Shown: positions 27,201 to 38,497 of the stretch, one piece after another
Layout: each line of letters begins with the position of its first letter
Position numbering within the stretch: position 1 is the stretch's first letter
Assembly: GCA_013396635.1 (NCBI GenBank)
Contig: WBMW01005475.1
Span: 310,001 to 374,000 of the forward strand
Length of the DNA: 64,000 nucleotides
Reading direction: 5' to 3'
From: Penelope pileata
Lineage: Eukaryota; Chordata; Aves; Galliformes; Cracidae
The notes under the pieces: generated by a model
What the model saw: the letters and a program-made list of their open reading frames with translations, nothing else
Databases searched by the model: none
Told to the model about the DNA's origin: nothing
Program-made: the position numbers and the translations under genes

Positions 27201-28904
27201 ATTCCTTATCACATTAATTAAATAATACTTTTTGTAGTCATTAAGTAGAATGTCTTTTCTTGTCTTCTGTCTATAGAGCAGTTTCTGGAATGTTTTGTGG
27301 CTCACCTCTTGCACCCATCGTCTTTCTCAAGCTCTCCTCCTGCAGGCATTGGTCTCCTTGTACGAGCAGCTCACCGAGTCTCTTGCCCCAAATGATATTG
27401 CTTTTGCTTTCTGTTTGGATTAAGTGACATCCTGGAATATCCCATGATGACACTGTAAGAGTTAAAATTCCTGGCTGGACTGCTTTGCTGTGAGTCTGTT
27501 CAGACCTCAATCCAGTCGCTTCTCTAGCAGCAGCATACAAGATGAAAATCATTAAAATGTATTTATGAAAAAAATGTGGATATTTGTTCAAAATAACCTC
27601 AGAGCATGTGACCGTGCTATGTAGGACAACACAAGCACTCCGTGTGCGCTGACAGCTGAGGTCATATGAAGAGTTAAAACACAACTATTTTTATTGGACA
27701 TTGCTGCAAAGATTTAGAAACCCATTTCTCTGTGTAGTGCCTATTAGTAATAGGTTGCACTCAGAAATGTGGTCTCCGTATTTACAGTACAGTATGTGCT
27801 TTCCTTTTGCTGACACCCATGGAAAGGAAACTGTTGCACAGCAGCAGATGATAATTTCAATCGGTTTTCCTCCTTCCCTGCTCCCACCCTCGTCTTGGAG
27901 CATAATGGGGGGCTGTGGAGCAATCTCTAAGTAGCATCCCTCTGTCACTTGTCCTGGAGGAATCCTGAGCCTTCTAAAGCTTTTTGGATCTTGCTTCTTG
28001 ATGCTTTTTTCCTCCTGTGCTCTTAATTGCTTTTTGAACAGATCTATAGTAAAATAATGCAAAGCATCAGAAAACAGCTGATTGAAAAATGAGGATGCCC
28101 TGTGAGGTTACAGCATTCCGTTTGGCTGCGGTTGGCCGGCAGTAGCCTGGGAATGCCGGGGTCTGAGGGCTCTCAGCACAGTTCTAGCACAAAGGGAAGT
28201 GCAGAGCTCTTGGTTTGTGCAGTCCTGGCATTTTGCTGCTGTCAGCTTCGAATCTTGTGTCTTGCAGGAACAGACATACCCTGTACAAAGGGCTGTACGG
28301 CGGCTTAAGCATGAGCTTAACTACTTAAGTACCGCAGGGTCCTGTTTGAGAGTAAATTTGTAAACCCAGTAGGTTGAAAAGGTCGTTTTTATTTTGCTGA
28401 GTATGGAAAACAAGGCAGAAAGGAATACAAGAGCTTGAAGAGATCCTTCAAGCACAGCCATACTGAGTAAAAACAAACACAGCAGCTTTGGGTTGATTTA
28501 GCTGCATTATTGCAGATCTCAATCTGCAAACGTGGGAAGTGCAAAAATTGTAAAGGTTGTTGAATGTTTGGGTGGTTGGAGTTTACTCCACAGTTTTGAA
28601 ACTTTGGGTTTACTTTTTCAAGTGTCTTTTTCTGCAGTCGTGGAGCTTATAGGTTTCTCTTAACAGTCTAATGCCCTCAATTCTAAGTGCTTTAAGCAAA
28701 ATATGAACCACTGTGAGGCTTACGATGCGGTGCCACAAGTCTCTAGCAGTATGGGAAGTGCCTTGAAGGAGCTATCAATGTACAACATGTTTCCTTTCCA
28801 TTTTTAGGCCGTTTGTTCAGATGTCAGAATGAGTATTTTTGGGTCCCCAAATAGTATTTTTGCTCCACTTCTTGTCCAATTAGGCTTCCACTTCCACTGC
28901 AGAG

Positions 28905-29535
28905 GTTGCAGACACTCATGAACCTGCATTGAGTTGGCAGCAGGACTCGACCTGTTTCAGAATTCTCAAGTTCAACTCACAAGTCAACATTGTGTTTTCA
29001 TAAGAGTTTGGCACCTTAGCACCAAATGCTGGAAGTGCAGAATGTGGCTCTTTAAAGGACTCAGTAGCAGTAGTAACATTTTCAGAAGATTGGGGTTTTG
29101 CACTGTTTTTATTGGGTTCCGTTGAATCTTGTGCTGTTTTAGAGTTAGTTTTATATGCAGCTTTACGTGGCGTCGTGCTTATCATGCATACACTCTGTGA
29201 GCACCATCAGCAATAAATAAAGCCTTATCCACTTTTGGCTTAGGAGTGCTGGATCCTTCTGTTGCTGTAGTGCTCTCTGAAACGTGAGTGCAGTTTCCAT
29301 GGGTAGAAGTGTGCATTTGGAAATTTCGTAGCAGTGATGCTTCTAAGTACCCAATGGGCATATGTATGATTGCTTAATTTTATGAATATTGTTGAAATTG
29401 TTGTTGAAACCACACTTCTGTGCAGCGTTGGCATATTGCTTAATGTCAGTGTGTTTCTTTAGGCAGTGTTGGGTCTGAGGGCTGCTCTGAATTTCTCGGT
29501 TACTTTGTTTACCCTGTGTGCATGGCACCGTGTCC
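28905..29535 (-). pseudogene. Possible decayed retrogene, unidentified
   Basis: On the minus strand three adjoining frames give protein-like, non-repetitive translations. From high to low coordinate: a frame reading GKQSNREIQSSPQTQHC and onward to a stop near 29345; a second frame around 29185-29320 reading SESTTATEGSSTPKPKVDKA and then LFIADGAHRV; and a third at 28916-29185 rich in Lys/Ser/Thr/Asn, ending near CCQLNAGS. The continuity suggests one Lys/Ser/Asn-rich protein broken by stops and at least one frameshift. I cannot name the parent. There is no clear oligo-T at the low-coordinate side, so a processed origin is unproven, and chance frames remain possible. Confidence 0.25.
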
Positions 29536-29604
29536 TCTGTGTGTTCTCCTGAAAATAGAGATTTGTGCTAAATTCCGTCCCTCTGTGTTTCTCTCTAACT
29601 GCAG

Positions 29605-29772
29605 GTCATCTCTTCTATAAATTTGGAATCACAGAATCTGACTGGTATCGAATCAAGCAGAGCATAGACTCCAAATGCCGGACAGCCTGGAGGCGGAAAC
29701 AGCGGGGCCAGAGTCTCGCCGTGAAAAGCTTCTCCAGGCGGACGCCTTCGTCGTCCTCTTACGGTGGTTCAG
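29605..29772 (+). CDS. BANP: BANP internal exon (window exon 4), C-terminal half of BEN domain
   Basis: The exon is 168 nt, phase 1 to phase 1. It completes Cys (T|GT), then reads HLFYKFGITESDWYRIKQSI, DSKCRTAWRRKQRGQSLAVK and SFSRRTPSSSSYGGS, ending on a single G. This is the second half of the BEN domain plus a basic tail. The WRRKQRG and SFSRR clusters resemble nuclear-localisation or DNA-backbone-contact patches (inference). Acceptor is CTAACTGCAG; donor is TCAG|GTAAGG, close to consensus. Like the previous exon it is symmetrical. The next exon in human, as I recall, continues with a CPSEPMM segment. The chicken-like reading goes straight to a different short linker, so an extra cassette could exist elsewhere. 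Confidence 0.97.
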
Positions 29773-32276
29773 GTAAGGAAAAAAACCTGAAAACCAGCAA
29801 CATGGGAACTTGCAGCTTTTCCATTATACCTTGCAATTTTATGTCTGCAATTGTCTTTCAATGTACCTTGTGAAGATTTTTGTCTTAAGCTATAGCTACA
29901 ACAGGTGTGGGTTTTTCACACAAATCTGAGTATTTTTGTATAGGAAATGTAAATAGAGAAACACACAGATTTTTTTTTTCTTTTTAGTGAATTTTCTATT
30001 AAAGCTTTTTCTTTTTGAAGTCCCGTTTGTCATTGGCAGGGAGGCCTCTTCATTACTCCATTACAGTATGAACATATGCACATCTGTCTGCAGTGCTCCT
30101 CAAGGAGTGATTGCAGTATTCATGCACTAATTGAAGCCAGCCACTCACAGTTACATTATCGTGGGTTCAGTGCAAGCCAGCCGCCTCCTGCTTCATTCAG
30201 AATCCCTGGTAGCCTCCCGGGGCTTGTACCATAGTCAGTCCCTGGTAGCATGAACATCTCACACTCCTGCATCTACAAACTGCAGTTGTAAAAACACCAG
30301 CTGAAACGTTCTGCTGACCCAAGAAAGGAAGTGAGAGGTGTGCTTCTGCACCAAGAGAAGAGGGAGAAGGGAGGCAGTCTCTAAAGTTGGAAAGGATGGA
30401 TTTGTCAGAAAGGAAAGTGTAGTATATTCCATTGTGTAAGAGAGCTGGCTTTGTTGGTTTATACATTCTCTGAACTGACTTCACTGGTGTGGTTGGGAAT
30501 GTCCATCCCGTGTGCTAACTGAAACAGTTCATGAAGTGCAGCATCATGTGTGTATTTTACCATGACAAATGTTTGAGTAGAAGGTCAAAATATTTATCTG
30601 CAACTGATGTTCCTAAGTGGAGTCAAGTGAATAAACCTTTCTCAGTGTTCACACCATTTAGTAAGATGTGCTAAATCTTGTTTATAAAGTATTTTCCTCA
30701 GAAGAAATTAAATATGTTGTAGCTGATTCTATATTTCCACATAGGTGCGTAGGCATGAATAATAATAACAAATGAAAAAGCCTGACCTAAGAAGTGTTCT
30801 CCTAGGACATTTCTGGCTCATGCTTTTAATATAAAGCAGTGTTCTGGGACATTTGTACATCATATATTAAAACCAGTGTTTTGGAAGTGAGCCCAAAGAA
30901 GAGGAAGCAAGTTTATTTGCCTGCATAAAATTTTTGGTTGCATGTTAACACTAACCACTGTATCTCATGCAAAGAATGCCAAAATCTGCTTTCAATGGAA
31001 AATTTTATGTGCTGGAACTGGGAATCAAATCCAAAATTTTCAAATTAAAACAACTAATCAACTTAATGATAACCATAAGCCATTTATGTTGATGGGATTT
31101 TTATTTTCAGTCTCCTTAGAATAAAAATGCAGTAGTAAGTGGATATTATAGGCCTATGCTCATTAGGCCATACACTTTGACTGTTGCTGAGATTTACGAT
31201 TAAAAAATATTAATCTTTAATCTCCTGGTTTGGAGGTTTGCAGAGACCGGTACAGGGATGTAAAACACAGATTCAGGGAGTTAACCTCAGAAAGTCAAAA
31301 GGTAATAGGTCGTGGGTTTTTTTTTTTTTCCCATTAACCTGAAAACTCCAGGTTTTTTCATTGTAGTGTGGTCCCAATTCCACAAACCTCATTTGGGAAT
31401 AGGTTGTTCCATGGGTACAGATACACCAGGGGTAACTGCTGGGATTTCAGCAGCGTGCTGAGCAGCTGGGATCACACGATGCAGAGGGGCTGGTGCTGCT
31501 GGAGCCATCCAGGTGTTTTGGGCTGTGCAGCCAGGCTCCCTCACCTGGCTGGAGCTGAGCTGGTCCCTCCATCTCTTGCATTTCCCCAGGGGTCTCAGTG
31601 CCACCTGGGTCACCCACTGTGCAGGATGTCTCAGCTCCCTGGTCCTCTGGATAGCAAAGAGGTGACTGCATGTCCTAAGTATGGTCCTAAATATGATGAA
31701 GGTCAGCTGAGGCACCTTGACATGTCATTTGCAGGTCTATATATGAGCTGTGCAGCCAAAAGTAGAGAACTGGCAATAGCATTAACATCTGCCTTTGGTA
31801 ATGGTACGTGAAAATGTTCCGTGGATTCAGAGTTTTTTTGTTAATTTCTTTAAAGTATTGCTCTTACTCAGAATGTCGTTGGCATCGTTTTCTGGGAGGC
31901 TGTAAAGATGTTAGATGAATTCACCGCTACATTCACACCCGCTGTGAAAAAGCTGTTAGGAAAACAGCCTGCTTCTGAGAGCCAGGTGGTCCTTGGAGAA
32001 ACTGATTGCATTCCAGAATCAGGTGGGAGCAGGAGAAGAGGTAGGGGCAGAAGCAGGAGGGTGGGATGGGGGGCTGAGTCAGGGAAAAAAAAGAACAAAA
32101 GATGGGAGGTAAAAATAGAGATTCACACTGTTTAGGAAGGGAACTTGCATGCCAGGATGCACTTACACTGGTCTGTTCAGGTAACTTCGTGCTCAGGCTT
32201 TGCCTTTGTGGTTTGACATCTCTGGAAGCCCTCGATGGAATTACAGCATCATAATTCACAGGCATCTGTTCCTTAT

Positions 32277-32300
32277 TATATCCACTGTACAGTGGATATA
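32277..32300. repeat. Perfect 24 bp palindrome
   Basis: The sequence TATATCCACTGT followed by its exact reverse complement ACAGTGGATATA forms an inverted repeat with no spacer. It could be a dimeric binding site or a cruciform-capable site, or the rearranged end of an old mobile element. No terminal repeat partner was noticed nearby. Confidence 0.95.
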
Positions 32301-33462
32301 GCAGCATTCCTGCTGCCAGTTAGCAGGAAAGAGAAGTAATATTTCACAGCTCTGAAGTAAAGGAGGTCTGTATTTCACAGTTATGACAACATAGCTGTCA
32401 AGTACGGCTTTTTAAAGTGTTACACATGAACCCAGACAGTTTTTATGGTAGCGTTTGTTTCAGGGGGCAAGTTAAGGTGAGCCTTGGTCTGGAATTGAGC
32501 TACTTGAGAACCTGTCTTTCCCACCATTGTTAGGCAGAGCTGCTAGGTCAGCTCCCAGGTGCACTCTGCAGCAGAATCTACGTGCTTGGGTGCCCTGAGC
32601 AGTGCCTGCCCCATGCCAGGTCACAGGCAGCGGGCATTTCAGCTGTTCCTGTCTGGTGGAAATGTAGCTCTTAAAAACAAGATTGTGAATGATTCCTGTG
32701 TCGTGTTTCCAGGTGCGAGGCTGCAGGAACACACAGCCTAGTTTTTGTTTTGCAGCATCTTTGTGGGCTGCATCACAGCTGTTTGGGTGAGCCCTGGCTT
32801 TGGCTCTGCTCGCTCAGCATAAGGCTGTGTGACTTCTGCTGAGGGAAGCCGTGCCCTTTACCGGGTTAAATGTGATAAACCTAAACTGTTTGTAGAAGTA
32901 CTGGAACTCTCTGATTCTTAGGAAAATGATGTTGATTTCCTAAGGAAGTTTTAGGGCTTACTCTGGAAGATGTTCCCATAGCATTCAGAAAGCACTCCCT
33001 AAAGATGCTCTGTTGCCATCAACAGATAGACACTGAGTGGATGCACGGCGTCATAGTGTGTGTTGTGCAGCTGAGCTGTTCTCATTAAGTGATGATTTCA
33101 TCATCATGACTTTAATCATTAAGTGATTAAATATGATTTTGAGGGCCTGAGTGTGAATGAATGAACACCGTGTTCCTCGAATTAACTTTTCCCATAGTTT
33201 GGCAGCGTTTTTCTGACTGTGGGCTTGTAATGCATTGTACTTCGTATTAAAGTCAGGATCAAAAGGTACAGCAGAAATAAGGCTCAAATCCAAAGCAGTT
33301 GTTTGGCTTGAAGTAATATTTTTTTCATCACCTCTCTCTAGGATCTGATAATAGCAAGGTAGCTTTCTGTTATATCTTAATGTAACAGTACATGTTTAAA
33401 TCAGCAGAAAGTTATTGGCACTTTGTTCAGATGTTGTAAAGGAACACCATTCTCCTGTGTTG

Positions 33463-33528
33463 AATCACAGGATAATAGAATAACCTGAGCTGGAAGGGAC
33501 CCACAGGGATCATTGAGTCCAGCTCAGC
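33463..33528 (-). mobile_element. CR1 LINE 3'-end fragment
   Basis: The + strand text AATCACAGGATAATAGAATA followed by a CTGGAAGGGACC-type core and GATCATTGAGTCCAGCTC matches the reverse complement of the avian CR1 3' end. That family ends in (ATTCTATGA)n-type repeats and carries a conserved GGTCCCTTCCAAC block. The element is a short 5'-truncated remnant, as most CR1 copies are, with its 3' end at the low-coordinate side. Identification is from memory of the family consensus. Confidence 0.8.
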
Positions 33529-33849
33529 GTGTATCAGTGTTTCTTTAACTGTTGCTATGCAAGAAGCATAGAATGGCTTCAAACTTGTCGGCTGTGAAAA
33601 ATCATTGAACATCTCTACATATAGTTGGGAATAGTATTTGTGTTGGTTCTTGAAACAGTGTCAAATCAGCACGGTCCCTGTTCTGCTGTGCTTCCTCTCC
33701 AGTGAATTAGAGGGCTTGATTTTACAGAGCTGCTTTTTAGAAGCAATTAATTTGCTTCATTTAAAAGAAACCATAGCAGTCTGCAACTCACCTGCCTGTG
33801 AGCTGGCTTCTGCTCCTCTGGCTCGGAGGAATCTCACGGGTGGTTGACC

Positions 33850-33992
33850 ACAGGGCCAGGGAGGTTGTGGAGCTTCCAGCTCCAGCTGGGCACAGTCCTG
33901 AGCAAACCGCTGTAGCTGAGCCTGCTGTGGGTGGGGGATTGGATGAGGTGATCTCCAGGGGTCCTTTCCAACCTCACCTCCTCTGTGGTTTG
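33850..33992 (+). mobile_element. CR1 LINE 3'-end fragment
   Basis: The segment contains CCAGGGAGGTTGTGGAGC, then GGGGATTGGATGAGGTGATC, then CTCCAGGGGTCCTTTCCAAC and a degenerate CTCTGTGGTTT end. This is the order of blocks in the CR1 3' region (group I-intron-like order: gaggttgtgg, ggattgga-gatga, ggtcccttccaac, terminal ctgtgattct). It is 5' truncated, diverged, and lies about 320 bp from an opposite-strand CR1 fragment. There is no intact reverse transcriptase. Confidence 0.85.
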
Positions 33993-36362
33993 GTGGGGTT
34001 TATGAGCACTGAGTTATTGCACACGTAATAAATAACTTTGAAATCTTTACATCTACAGAGAGTTGCTATTCTTGAGCTCCCTTCTTCTGCACTTGTTGGA
34101 TGTGTCAAAGCTTTTAGGCTTTTTCTGCTTGCTGTGTGTAGAAGCCTGTGCAGCGTGTGGCTTTGATTTGCATTGTGCAGTTAAAAATGGTAACAGATTC
34201 CCTCTGTGTTCTGTTTATCAGAAGGAAAATTTAGCTGTGGAAATGCCACAAAAAGCACAAGGCTGAGCCCATAGTCCTTGCACAGACCTGAAAAGTTTTT
34301 GGCACTAATTCTGTGGTGCTGCTCACGTGCTAAGAGCTGAAGAGGAACGGAGCTGCAGCCTCAAAACGTGCCTAAGGGAGCGGGTAGGAAAATAGGAATG
34401 AACATCTCTTCTCCATCCTTCACCCCACAGACACTCATTAAGACTGGTCTATGTTTAATTGACTGTGCAGCCTTACAGTAGCCACAAGATTTATGGCTCG
34501 TGTAAAGTTGTAGCAGAGTGTTAAATTGAGGCAGAAGTTGTTCCCTTATTTTTTCTGGCTCTTCCATTGCCTTTTGTTGGACTTGAGGCATTAATTGCAG
34601 CGGGTCGCTCCTCAGAGCCAGTGGGTCCTTACTGTGTGCTTTTGTCTCTGCCTTTTTCTGATAGAACTTGTGCACATGGCTGCCACGATAATTTACTGAG
34701 ATATTCTTTTTAAAACCGTTAGCGGTCTGTGGAGGGAAGGGAGTAGGAAATGAGTTTTTTGAGAGGAGGATTAATTGAAGAGTGCCTTCTCTCCCTTTCT
34801 TTTAATTTCTCTTAAGATTGTTAAAGCTGTTATCACAGTTTTCCATGTTGGAATTATTAATTAGGTCTATGACTTTGGGATTTACATGTAGATTTGGGCT
34901 GAAGTGCTCAGCTATGCCAAGATGTCACATATGAAAATGGATGTTGCGGCCAAATCTTCAAAGCTCCTCTGCAAAACTGGAGGCATTTAGCACTGGATGA
35001 GTCGGGCCGAGATAACGCTTTACAATGTACAGTATTATTTCTGTGAAGTGCTCAGTAACAGTGGTTTTTTTCCCCTTTTTTGTTGTTTTTAAAGAGTGCT
35101 TTGCTTCATCTGCCCATTAACCTTTCCTTGCCAGCACTGCATATCAAGGAGGTGAGAGAACACGGCCGAGGATGTCGGCAGAAGCAGGCAGCCTACGGTG
35201 TAGTGAAGCAGTTTGGGGTGACAATGTGCAAGGAAGGAGAGGTAACTCGAATCCCATGGGCTGCAGAATCTGTCCCTCCACTGTTTCCTTCCAAACCATG
35301 AAGCTGGATGCTCAGCTGATAAATACGAAGTTTAATAAGAATAGGAATTAGAAAATGCCAGAAGTTTTGCCTTTGAAGCGAGGAATTTTTAAAATTGATC
35401 ATAGCTGCAAGTGCACATATTCTCAAAACGGTTAAAATTTGCCTTTGCCTGACAAATCTGATCTTGTTCTGAAACTTCTGAGAAAGATTAACTTTGAAAA
35501 ATGTGACAAGTGTTTCAGTGGGCGTGATTTTGCCAACTCTTGATCATTCATCCAAGACAACAGGCTTGGGCTAAATTTCCTTTGACTCATAAGCACGCTC
35601 AGTAAACAAATGCAAAAGGCCCCGTTTCAATGCGGGAGGAAGGAATATTTCAGCAGTTTTCTTCTCCTGTATCACAGCTTAAGCACCTGGAATAGTCAGG
35701 GCAGCAGCTGCCATTCCCTGGGTGGCTCCAGATCTCTCCCATCCCCCCGAGGGTGCTGTGGGATTGCCGTGGGTCTCGTGCTCAGCAGCAGTGCTGTGTA
35801 CCCAGCTGACGTCCACGCACCCCGACCCAGCACAGAGGGAAATTTCACAGCACGAGTTCAGCTGTGTAGCTTCTCCATGCCAGGGATTCTCTAACCTATC
35901 AGAGTTGTAAATGTGAAGCCAGATAGTTTACATGAGAGTGATTTATAACCGTTGACATATCCTCTGTTCAAGCTGTGCGCTATTCAAGTTTGTGTTTGTT
36001 TTTAATGGGGAATGTTTAAAAATGGATAAATATTACTTTTGTCTGGTCAGATATTTGGAGAAAAGCAATGAACATAAAGGATGTTTTGTTCTTAGACACA
36101 GTTCAATCCTCTTCTTTATTCCTAAAAAGAAAAAAAAAACAACTAAACACAAAGCAAAGCAAAAAACCACCAAACCAACTGTGGTTGTTGCAGTAAAGTC
36201 AAAGTGAGACTACGTATAAAGTGATGCTGCAAGATGTACAGCGTGATTGCATTCAGTCCTTATCTTCTATTCCCACTTCTGGACAGCTAGACTCATTAAC
36301 AACTAATTTCTGGCATCTGTGAAGCAAAAATGGTTTATAAATAAAGGTAAAAATGCATTTCT

Positions 36363-36452
36363 GTATGTGCGTATAATACATTGGTATTACACGCATGCAC
36401 ACACGTATAGATGGTGTGTATATATGAAGTTATATGTATGTACATATACATG
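36363..36452. repeat. Alternating purine-pyrimidine simple-sequence region
   Basis: The stretch is dominated by degenerate GT/AC and AT alternation (for example ACGCATGCACACACGTATAG, then GTGTGTATATATG and ATGTATGTACATATACATG). It is an imperfect microsatellite with potential to form Z-DNA or small cruciforms. No gene is implied. Confidence 0.7.
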
Positions 36453-38366
36453 AACTCCTCTAAATGAAGGCTTGTGTGTTTGGACACCATGGGCTGCCCA
36501 GGGACTGGATTGTGACTCAGCTGTTGAGTTTTGCAGTGGGGCACTGGGAAGACAAAATCCCTGCTGAAAGGAGCAGCAGTAGCCTCTGAGAGGCAAGGTG
36601 AATAACTGCAGGCATTCTTGGCCATGTAGTGTCCTAGCTAAGAGCTACTTTGTAAAATACAACAATTAATTGCATAAAATGTTACAACCGAAGTCGTGGA
36701 AATGAGAGAAAAGGGAAAAAGATGGAGTAAGTGATCTTTCTAGAATGCCTGTTATTTAACTGGCAATGGAGAGTGTGACCTAGTAGGAGAATTGGAACAA
36801 TCTCATTTTTAATTGGCTGCCATTGCAGCTTTTCATACCAGGTACAGCACTTGGTGCCAGCTGTGATGCGTTAACCCAGAGCTGAATTCTGTGCAGCAGT
36901 ACTGGGCAACAGGGCAGGCAGTGCTGGGACTGCCCAGCAGCCAGCAGGGCTCTATTTAAGCAATGACAAAGTTCTTGGAGTTAGCTGCCAGTCAAATGGA
37001 AGGTATCAGGTAGATATCAAAGCCACACACTTGTGTTTTCCTGAGCTGTTGCATTCGTGTTCTGGTTGTAGTTACGTGTTTGCAGATTGCTGACATAATT
37101 ACAGCTGTTTAGCTGAATTGTTCAGCAAGTCAACTTTTCAACAAATAAGTAAATACTAGCTTGGTGGTGTTGAGTTAGTTTCCAGTTCCCATGTTCAGGC
37201 TTCAGCTCAAAATTGTTGTCTTCCACAAACATTTGCAAACACGATGAAAAAAACCCCAAATGGATAATTTTATTAAAGAACATTTCCATTAAAATATTTG
37301 TATGATTGAATAAAGCTCGGTCTGGTGAAAGTAGCATTCTGTTTTCAGAATAAATCTTAGGGTATTAAGTAGAGGTATTAAACATTTATGAAAAACATTT
37401 TCCTGTTGTTTCAGAAACCATCCATCCTGTTTAAAATCAAAATACAGCAGCCATCTCTGAGCAGGATGAGGCCCTTCTAGGCTTTATTTAAACAATACAT
37501 AACATCTTGTAAGAAAATTATCTACAACAGAAGTAGAGTGACAGCGTTTCTTAAATATTTTTATTACAGCTTCCTGCACTTGAACAGTTTGAAAGCCCTG
37601 TAGCGATGCTACTGTGTGTGAGATGTTAATGTTCTGTGTTACCATGTAGTGTAAAAGTCATTGTCGGAGCAATAAATACTCTGGAAAAATTGTAAAACAA
37701 ATTTACCACTTCAGAGATTCCGTTTGATAGATTGTTGTAGCATAGCAAAGGAAAACCATTAAACTGATTACAGCCTTTCTTCAAATTCGTTATTTTAAGA
37801 GCTCGTTGTGACAGGCCAGTTCTCCTACCAAAAAAAAAAAAATGGTATTTGAGTGGTTGTGTTTTACAAACTAATTGTGGCTCTTTTTACTTGCCCCTTA
37901 CGTTTATGAAGATCTTTTCCCTGAAGCTGGAAAGCCTAGAAATGAATATACAATACATCAACTTTTAATGCAGATTATCCTCTTGAAATCTATTTGTGAT
38001 TTTCCTGGTGGCTGTCGCTGTGAGCAGAAGGAAACACCCACGTCCTTAATATTCCACTGCGTAGGAAATTTGTGTGTTTTTCCTGTGATGTTACTTTTAC
38101 ATTTGCAGGACCCTTAATCGAGATTCAGAAGATGCTTTTTTAAATGTATGCTTTCTTGAGACAAAACAGCTTTTGGAGCTCCACTGAAATTTGCAGCGCA
38201 TCTGCAGATGAGCAATGAAGATGCACAAAAAATATTAACGCCTGCACGACCTGCGTCTGCTTACTGACTGCATTTGTTTTCCACAGTTCTGAAGTGTGCA
38301 TCCTTGCACGGCCACTGGCATGAGCTGTGCCCGTGTAATGAAGGTGGATTTGTGTCTCTCTTTCAG

Positions 38367-38497
38367 AGGGTCCTCAGAGTGCAGTTTCAGCTTCTAACGA
38401 GATCCAGCAGAACCAGCCTCAGGCACTACATTATGCACTAGCCAATGCCCAGCAGGTTCAGATCCACCAAATAGGAGAAGACGGACAAGTCCAAGTA
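38367..38497 (+). CDS. BANP: BANP internal exon (window exon 5), start of Gln-rich repeats
   Basis: The exon is 131 nt, phase 1 to phase 0. It completes Glu (G|AG), then reads GPQSAVSASNEIQQNQPQ, ALHYALANAQQVQIHQ and IGEDGQVQV. The ALHYALANAQQVQIHQIG run is diagnostic of BANP. The preceding linker is more variable; human has a Pro/Gln-rich version as I recall. It begins the C-terminal Gln-rich region, typical of transcription-factor activation or interaction segments. Acceptor is CTCTCTTTCAG. The donor lies in GTAGTATGT, so sites three bases apart (38495 and 38498) could both be used, dropping one Val. I chose the stronger GTATGT. Confidence 0.95.

Larger units (their letters stand above)
13103..29604 (+). 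other. BANP: BANP intron splitting the BEN domain (16.5 kb)
   Basis: This is the largest completely contained intron, between the two BEN-domain exons. Content seen: a T/C homopolymer pair at 21249-21272, an AT-rich block at about 22126-22250, a GC-richer stretch at about 24420-24600, a mixed AT-rich block with homeobox/octamer-like words at about 18740-18900, and a possible decayed minus-strand retrogene at about 28905-29535. Several long frames (for example the 180-codon minus frame at 21586-22128) have low-complexity, non-domain translations. The acceptor is preceded by a clear pyrimidine tract ending CTAACTGCAG. Confidence 0.85.
29773..38366 (+). other. BANP: BANP intron (8.6 kb)
   Basis: This intron lies between the BEN domain and the Gln-rich region. 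It holds two CR1 fragments (33463-33528 minus, 33850-33992 plus), a perfect 24 bp palindrome (32277-32300), an alternating purine/pyrimidine stretch with CA/TA words (about 36363-36452), an A-rich tract (about 36127-36180) and a cryptic exon-like segment (35135-35241). No cassette exon corresponding to the CPSEPMM segment recalled for human BANP was recognised. Confidence 0.85.

Noticed and set aside
33082..33127. Two copies of TCATTAAGTGAT 34 bp apart with local TGATGA/TCATCA symmetry
   Set aside because: A 12 bp repeat in AT-rich sequence is expected by chance.
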